Position numbers and translations under genes: made by a program. From Deltaproteobacteria bacterium (lineage in GTDB: Bacteria > Desulfobacterota > GWC2-55-46 > JAJCZF01), in NCBI GenBank assembly GCA_029262475.1, contig JAJCZG010000030.1:1-49477 (forward strand): a DNA stretch of 49,477 nucleotides. Reading direction: 5' to 3'. Under the pieces are notes generated by a model. That model was not told where the DNA came from. It searched no databases and saw only the letters and a list, made by a program, of their open reading frames with translations. Shown here one piece after another: positions 44,502 through 49,477 of this stretch (the first letter of the stretch is position 1; each line of letters opens with the position of its first letter).

Positions 44502-47500
44502 TTAGCACTTCTTCAGGAGCCCTTTCAACAGTATTATCGCCTCTCTTATCACCCCTTCGCCGTCCTCCGGGTGCTCTTCCTTCATTAGACAGACGAGCTT
44601 CGAGTCCGGGGTGAGCCTGTAGCGCGCGGGGCTGTCTCTAACAAGGGTCATGACGTTAGCTAAGGTCTCCTCGTTAAATAACGGGTCGCCGCCGTGATAA
44701 AAACGGAGGTAAAGCCTTTTGCCGAGCTGCTTTAGCTCCACGCCTCCGGCCCTCTTAAGGAGTATCCTCACCTCGGCTGCCTTTATAAGGTTAGTAACAA
44801 GCGCCGGGATCTTGCCGTAACGGTCTTCGAGCTCGTCGCAGATGTCGTATAGCTCCTCTTCGCTCCCGGCAGCGGATAAGCCCTTATAGAGCCCGAGCCT
44901 CTGGCGGGTATCCGGGATATAGTCTTCAGGGATGTAACGCGATACCCTTAATGTCACCTCGGGGGCCGGCTCGTCTACGACGGGCTGCCCCTTTAATTCG
45001 GCGACCGCCTCCTCAAGGAGCGTTATATACATCTCAAAACCTACCTCGGCTATGCGCCCGGACTGCGAAGTGCCTAAAAGCTCTCCCGCCCCCCTTATCT
45101 CGAGATCGTGTGAGGCGACGCGAAACCCCGCACCCGGCTCGGTAAGGGCCGCAATAGCCTCAAGGCGCTTATGGGCGTCGGCGGAGAGGAGTTCGTTCGG
45201 GCATATAAGGTACGCGTACGCACGGTGGCTGCTCCTGCCGACCCTGCCCCGGAGCTGGTAGAGTTCGGCGAGACCGAAACGGTCGGCGCGGTTTATGATT
45301 ATGGTATTCGCGCTCGGGATATCGAGCCCGGACTCTATGATGGTCGTACTTAGTAAGATATCGTAATCGTGTTCGATGAAGCCTAACATCTTTTTTTCAA
45401 GCTCGTGCTCGCCCATCTGGCCGTGGGCGACGACGCATCTAGCCTCGGGGACGAGGCGCTCTATGAACTCGGCTATCGCGCCTATGGAGCTTATCCTGTT
45501 ATGTACGAAAAATACCTGCCCGCCTCTTTTAATCTCCCTTACGATGGCGTCCTTCAGTATCTTCTCGTTAAAGCCGGTTATGACGGTCTTAATGGCCCGG
45601 CGGTCTTCGGGAGGGGTGCTTATGATACTAAGCCCCCTTACGTCGGCGATAGACATCTGAAGGGTTCTCGGGATTGGTGTCGCCGTAAGGGTGAGGAGGT
45701 CCACCTGCTTTCTAATCTCGCGGAGGCGTTCTTTTTGCTTTACACCGAAGCGGTGCTCCTCGTCTATAATAACGAGCCCTAAATCCTTAAAGGCGACGTC
45801 GCGGCCTAAAATTCTATGCGTTCCGATGACGATATCGACCTCGCCCGTAGCGAGCTTCCTTAGAGTCTCTTTCTGTTCCTTTGCCGAACGGAAACGGCTA
45901 AGGAGATCTATAGAGCACGGGTACGCGGCAAAGCGCTCGTTAAATGTCATGAAATGCTGCTGCGCGAGTATAGTCGTAGGCACGAGGACGGCCACCTGCT
46001 TACCGTCGAGGACGGCCTTAAAGGCCGCGCGCATCGCTACCTCGGTCTTGCCGTAACCGACGTCGCCGCATACGAGGCGGTCCATCGGCCTTACCCCCTC
46101 CATATCCGCTAGAGTATCGTCAATGGCGCGAGCCTGGTCCGGGGTCTCTTCGTACTCGAAGGCGGCGGCGAACTCGTCGTATAGGTGGCTCGGCCCGGAG
46201 AAGGCAAAACCCTCGCGCGCCTCCCTCTCGGCGTAGAGCTTAAGGAGCTCTGCGGCAATCTTCTCTACCGCCTTTCTCGCCTTGCCCGTCTTCTTGGCCC
46301 AGCCCGTGCCGCCTAGCTTATCGACATCAAAGGCGCGCCCCTCCACGCCGTGATACTTTGTCACGGTGTCCATTTTCTCAACCGGCAGGTAGAGCTTATC
46401 CGAGTCCTTGTATTCGAGGACAAGGAATTCATTCTCGATGGAGTCCACCTCCATCCTCTTAAGCCCCCTGTAGACGGCTATGCCGTGGACCCGGTGGACT
46501 ATCGCCTCGCCGACCGAAAGGTCTTCCAGGCGTGCAAGGAAACTCTCTAACCTGCCCTTGGCCGGGGTTCTCCTCTTATGCCTTTTACCAAAAATATCCT
46601 CCTCGGAGACTATCGCAAGGCCGCCACCTGGGAGCCTGAATCCGGAGCAAAGGGAACCTTTAACAATACCGACGCCTCCGGTGGCGCGCTTGCCGCTATC
46701 CAGGATATCTCCGGCAGGTCTTATGGCGGCACTGATGCCGTATCCTTCGAGGAGCTCAATAGTACGCTCGGCCTGCCCCGCGTTATGGGCGGTGAGAAAA
46801 ACCCTGAAATCCCCTTTAAGCCACGTACTTATCCTTTCGGCGAGCGGGGTAAAAAACTCCTCCCCCCTGGCACCCTTGCCCCCTCTGGCCGTAGCAAGGT
46901 CCTGGCGGAGATCCATATTAAGGAGCGCTCCAAAGTCCGTACCCTCCCCGGCACCTTCGCCTGCCGTAGTGGAGCTACTTAACTCCAGCACCGGAAACCC
47001 TTTGAGGGCCTCATCTATGGCCTCCCCTCCGAGGCAGACGGAGTCTGGCTTCAGGTAAAAAGCCCCTTCCCCGGAAAGCCTCTCGGCACTTGCCTGAAGA
47101 CCTTCGGTAAGGGCGTTAAGCTCGCGCTCTACCTTATCCGGCTCTATTATGCTTACTAAAGTTTCTTCTAAGAGATAATCGAAGAGGCTTGATAGATGCT
47201 CGTGAATAATTGGAAGGAGTGAGAGGGCAGACTCCATATCAACGCCCGAGTTGATGGCGCTTAGGAGTGGAGCAAAGCTTCCGTGCTCGCACTCTAACGC
47301 GTCTGCCCTGAGAAGGAGTCTGTCGCGCGCTCCGGGCCTTATCTCATCTGTCATGACCGCCTCCCGAGCCGGGAGTATCAACGCGCTCTCACGCTCATCG
47401 ACACTTCGCTGGGTGAGGGGGTCGAAGCTCCTTATAGATTCGACCTCGTCGCCGAAGAACTCTATTCTAAGCGGCAGCTTTTCCCCGGTAGGAAAGATAT

Positions 47501-48047
47501 CTATTATCGCCCCTCTAACACTCACTTCACCCCTGTCCTCCACCATCTCCATACGGCGGTAACCGGCGTTCGTGAGCTTAAGGAGCAGTTCGTCATGTGG
47601 GTACTCGCCGGCGAACTCTACTTTAAAGGCCGACTCTTTGAGCTTATCCGGCGAAATGGTCAGGAGCGAGAGGTTGGCTGCGGAGGTTACGGTTATGATC
47701 TTTTCTCTTCGGGTGAGCCTATGGAGGTGAGCGAGCCGGGCGGCGGTAATCTCGGGGTCCTCCACCGAGGGTTCCACCGTAAGCTGTTCGCGTTCGGGAA
47801 GCAGAAAGACCTCGCCTTCTCCGAGGAAGAACTTCAGGTCGGAGACGAATTCCTCGGCCTCTTCTCCTGTAGGGAGAACCGCCAGGTGAGCGCTCGCTCC
47901 GGCTGCGAAGAGCTTTGAGAGGAGGTATGCCTTGCTTGACCCGGCAAGCCCGCCAAGGGCGCACCTCTCCCCCGAAGCAGCAGCAGCCGCTACCCCTGTA
48001 ATACCGTCTACGGTACGGTCGTATAGTGAGGTTTCTTTCAACTTCAT
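44502..48047 (-). CDS. mfd: Transcription-repair coupling factor
   Basis: The 1181-residue protein has the UvrB-like N-terminal domains, the RNA-polymerase interaction domain (GEAIVHRVHGIAVYRGL and LYLPVEKMDTVTKYHG), the translocase with Walker A region DRLVCGDVGYGKTEVAMRAA, DEEHRFGV, and the TRG motif region (SGLDIPSANTIIINRADRFG, QLRGRVGRS), then the C-terminal D7 domain. It removes RNA polymerase stalled at lesions and recruits UvrA. ATG 48047 is chosen over a frame that extends upstream by 42 codons of unconserved sequence. An extended -10 (TGCTATACT) lies so close that the mRNA leader would be only a few bases. Confidence 0.95.
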   Translation of the reverse strand: MKLKETSLYDRTVDGITGVAAAAASGERCALGGLAGSSKAYLLSKLFAAGASAHLAVLPTGEEAEEFVSDLKFFLGEGEVFLLPEREQLTVEPSVEDPEITAARLAHLHRLTRREKIITVTSAANLSLLTISPDKLKESAFKVEFAGEYPHDELLLKLTNAGYRRMEMVEDRGEVSVRGAIIDIFPTGEKLPLRIEFFGDEVESIRSFDPLTQRSVDERESALILPAREAVMTDEIRPGARDRLLLRADALECEHGSFAPLLSAINSGVDMESALSLLPIIHEHLSSLFDYLLEETLVSIIEPDKVERELNALTEGLQASAERLSGEGAFYLKPDSVCLGGEAIDEALKGFPVLELSSSTTAGEGAGEGTDFGALLNMDLRQDLATARGGKGARGEEFFTPLAERISTWLKGDFRVFLTAHNAGQAERTIELLEGYGISAAIRPAGDILDSGKRATGGVGIVKGSLCSGFRLPGGGLAIVSEEDIFGKRHKRRTPAKGRLESFLARLEDLSVGEAIVHRVHGIAVYRGLKRMEVDSIENEFLVLEYKDSDKLYLPVEKMDTVTKYHGVEGRAFDVDKLGGTGWAKKTGKARKAVEKIAAELLKLYAEREAREGFAFSGPSHLYDEFAAAFEYEETPDQARAIDDTLADMEGVRPMDRLVCGDVGYGKTEVAMRAAFKAVLDGKQVAVLVPTTILAQQHFMTFNERFAAYPCSIDLLSRFRSAKEQKETLRKLATGEVDIVIGTHRILGRDVAFKDLGLVIIDEEHRFGVKQKERLREIRKQVDLLTLTATPIPRTLQMSIADVRGLSIISTPPEDRRAIKTVITGFNEKILKDAIVREIKRGGQVFFVHNRISSIGAIAEFIERLVPEARCVVAHGQMGEHELEKKMLGFIEHDYDILLSTTIIESGLDIPSANTIIINRADRFGLAELYQLRGRVGRSSHRAYAYLICPNELLSADAHKRLEAIAALTEPGAGFRVASHDLEIRGAGELLGTSQSGRIAEVGFEMYITLLEEAVAELKGQPVVDEPAPEVTLRVSRYIPEDYIPDTRQRLGLYKGLSAAGSEEELYDICDELEDRYGKIPALVTNLIKAAEVRILLKRAGGVELKQLGKRLYLRFYHGGDPLFNEETLANVMTLVRDSPARYRLTPDSKLVCLMKEEHPEDGEGVIREAIILLKGLLKKC

Positions 48048-48057
48048 AGAATAAAAT

Positions 48058-48066
48058 AGTATAGCA
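48058..48066 (-). promoter_or_regulatory. Extended -10 promoter of mfd
   Basis: On the minus strand TGCTATACT has a TG dinucleotide one base before TATACT. The start would be about four bases before the mfd ATG, a nearly leaderless transcript. No good -35 hexamer was found. Confidence 0.45.
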
Positions 48067-48143
48067 TAAAAGACGATTTTGAGGAGCAATAAAGGACGGC
48101 TCGCAAAAAAGGCGAAAGTGCGCTTTTTTTGAGCGACAAACCC

Positions 48144-48173
48144 TTGACTAGGCACCCCAACTCTGTGTATCAT
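48144..48173 (+). promoter_or_regulatory. Sigma-70-like promoter
   Basis: TTGACT (48144-48149), an 18-bp spacer and TATCAT (48168-48173). Transcription would begin near 48180 and reach the hairpin at 48266-48303 after about 90 bases, then ppdK. Confidence 0.6.
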
Positions 48174-48265
48174 AAAGGTGCCTGAACCGTAACATTAACG
48201 GACATAATTAAGGCTATATCAAAAAATGAAAATCCAAATCATATTTTCTCGATTTTGAAGTATCA

Positions 48266-48303
48266 AAAGGGCAGCTTTCTCCTCTGTGGGGCTGCCCTTT
48301 ATC
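48266..48303 (+). terminator. Terminator-like hairpin in the ppdK leader
   Basis: AAAGGGCAGC pairs with GCTGCCCTTT (48291-48300) around a pyrimidine-rich loop; the second arm ends in TTT followed by AT. It may attenuate ppdK or end a small RNA that starts near 48180. Confidence 0.6.
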
Positions 48304-48368
48304 AATTTGCAGGCGGCTGTGCCTAACTGCCACCGGCTTTCAGTCGGTTGAAGAGTGATGGACGTTGG

Positions 48369-48488
48369 GTGCCGTCTGAGATTAACGATTCGTGCGCGTA
48401 TCAGAAGCACATTGGTGTGCCGCGTAGTACGGAGTGCCGTTTGCAATTAGCACTTTGATGCGCGTATTAAAAGCACACTAGTGTGCCG
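48369..48488. repeat. Two diverged 66-bp direct repeats with palindromes
   Basis: Units begin GTGCCGT at 48369 and 48434 and share GCGCGTAT and AAGCACA. They end in the palindromes GCACATTGGTGTGC (48407-48420) and GCACACTAGTGTGC (48473-48486, perfect). The palindromes are 66 bp apart. Confidence 0.65.
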
Positions 48489-48644
48489 GTGCCGCCGGGC
48501 TCTACAGCAGGGCGTTAAAGGTTCGCCTCTATCGTAAAGAGCAGGATCTATTGAAATTGATTAACCCTTTGCCTCTACGGCAGAGGTCTTCGAATATATA
48601 AGTCGGCAATAATTATAAATTACAATCCGGAGGGTGTTAAGGAA

Positions 48645-49477
48645 ATGGCTAAAGAAAAATTTGTATATTTCTACGGCAATGGACAGAGCGAAGGTAACGG
48701 TACCATGAAGGAACTCCTCGGCGGCAAGGGTGCTGGGCTTGCCGAGATGACGAGCATCGGACTTCCGGTGCCGGGAGGATTTACCATCACCACCGAGGTA
48801 TGCGACTACTATTATAAGAACAAGAAGAAGTACCCGAAGGGGCTCGCCAAAGAGGTCTTACAACACCTAAAGAAGCTTGAGAGAGCGACAGGCAAGAAGC
48901 TAGGCGATCCGAAGGATCCTCTCCTGGTATCCGTAAGGAGCGGAGCGGCGATGAGCATGCCCGGCATGATGGAGACGATTCTGAACCTCGGGCTAAACGA
49001 CATATCGGTTGAAGGGCTCGCCACCAAGACCTCTAACCGGCGCTTTGCGCTCGACGCATACCGACGCTTTATAAACATGTACGCCGCTACGGCAAAAGGT
49101 GTCGATAAGGATCGCTTCGAAGAGGCATTCGACGAAATAAAGCAGCGCATCTCCAGGCCGAGGCTAAAGATCAGAACCCGTCCCATACTCGATACCGAGG
49201 TGAATGAAAATGAACTCAACGAGCTTATACCGCTTCTCAAGAAGATATACAAGGAAGAGACCGGAGAGGACTTCCCGCAGGATCCGATGGATCAGCTCTG
49301 GGGCGCAATAGACGCAGTTGAGGACTCCTGGATGGCCGATAAGGCGATAAAGTACCGTGAAGTCGAGAAGATTACCGGTCTCCTCGGCACAGGGATAAAC
49401 ATAGTTCAGATGGTCTACGGCAACAAGGGAGACGACTCCGGCACAGGGGTCTGCTTCACGCGCGACCCGAATACCGG
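48645..49477 (+). CDS. ppdK: Pyruvate, phosphate dikinase (5' part, cut by window end)
   Basis: The reading frame is open from ATG 48645 to the window edge (277 codons). It has the ATP-grasp N-domain of PPDK: YGNGQSEGNG, LLGGKGAGLAEMTSIGLPVP, PGGFTITTE, LVSVRSGAAMSMPGMMETIL, NLGLND, FPQDPMDQLWGAIDAVEDSW, GDDSGTGVCFTRDPNTG. The phospho-histidine and PEP/pyruvate domains lie beyond the edge. GGAGG at 48629-48633 is the ribosome site. The enzyme interconverts pyruvate + ATP + phosphate and PEP + AMP + PPi and would supply PEP for carboxylation next to the reductive TCA genes, or run toward pyruvate. Confidence 0.95.
   Translation, partial: MAKEKFVYFYGNGQSEGNGTMKELLGGKGAGLAEMTSIGLPVPGGFTITTEVCDYYYKNKKKYPKGLAKEVLQHLKKLERATGKKLGDPKDPLLVSVRSGAAMSMPGMMETILNLGLNDISVEGLATKTSNRRFALDAYRRFINMYAATAKGVDKDRFEEAFDEIKQRISRPRLKIRTRPILDTEVNENELNELIPLLKKIYKEETGEDFPQDPMDQLWGAIDAVEDSWMADKAIKYREVEKITGLLGTGINIVQMVYGNKGDDSGTGVCFTRDPNT

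Larger units (their letters stand above)
48048..48644. other. Long intergenic leader region before ppdK
   Basis: No gene was found in nearly 600 bases. The region holds the mfd extended -10, a plus-strand promoter (48144-48173), a terminator-like hairpin (48266-48303), two diverged 66-bp repeat units each ending in a GCACAC/GTGTGC-type palindrome, and two small hairpins with the arm GCCTCTA (about 48527 and 48571). Confidence 0.6.

Noticed and set aside
48048-48173. 42-codon N-terminal extension of mfd
   Set aside because: The extension is not like any Mfd N-terminus, and a promoter-like extended -10 lies within it.
48812-49252. Long minus-strand frame over ppdK
   Set aside because: It is the shadow of the plus-strand ppdK gene, which matches the PPDK family throughout.

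Overview
The window looks like a chromosomal segment of an anaerobic or microaerophilic Gram-negative bacterium, most likely of the deltaproteobacterial (Desulfobacterota) type. The reasons are the Flx-Hdr electron-transfer genes, a ferredoxin-dependent 2-oxoglutarate synthase, the gene blocks serA-hisZ-purA and mfd-ppiC-surA-pdxA, and the multihaem cytochrome operon. The assignment is by gene content only; Nitrospirota or Nitrospinota relatives cannot be excluded. No tRNA, rRNA, CRISPR array, transposase or phage gene was seen.

Layout. (1) 1-5432: a cytochrome operon (+) with a 36-residue membrane peptide, a CydA-like (bd-type) membrane protein without CydB, and three c-type cytochrome proteins (four CxxCH motifs in all). 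A divergent 37-residue membrane peptide appears to be read from a leaderless transcript. (2) 5434-10646: a PAS histidine kinase (-), a candidate small RNA with a strong terminator, a YihY/BrkB membrane protein, an 83-bp tandem repeat, an unknown protein and an AhpD-like protein. (3) 10685-32395: about 22 kb, all on the minus strand, a TCA/reductive-TCA island. In transcription order it reads mdh, fumA/fumB (two-subunit class I fumarase), hdrC-hdrB-hdrA, flxD, a HicB-like small protein, flxC-flxB-flxA, an FrdB-like Fe-S protein, an FrdA-like flavoprotein, sucC-sucD, korD-korA-korB-korC, and sdhA-sdhB-sdhE. (4) 33007-38322 (+): a class V aminotransferase, serA, hisZ, purA. (5) 38419-41120 (-): a chemoreceptor and a secreted protein with two PilJ-type domains. 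(6) 41478-48047 (-): pdxA, surA, a PpiC-type lipoprotein, mfd. (7) 48645 to the end (+): the 5' part of ppdK behind an elaborate leader.

How the genes work together. The island encodes consecutive steps oxaloacetate-malate-fumarate-succinate-succinyl-CoA-2-oxoglutarate, in nearly that gene order. The fumarate/succinate step is covered twice. One set is a type-E SdhABE whose flavoprotein keeps the histidine used for covalent FAD. The other is an FrdA/FrdB pair embedded beside a complete FlxABCD-HdrABC set, whose flavoprotein has Asn at that position. My main hypothesis is that the second set is a soluble, NADH-driven, flavin-bifurcating fumarate reductase that also makes reduced ferredoxin, which KorABCD then consumes two genes further on. 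Citrate-cleaving enzymes, aconitase, isocitrate dehydrogenase and pyruvate synthase are not in the window, so full autotrophy cannot be claimed from it. PpdK would supply or consume PEP next to this pathway.
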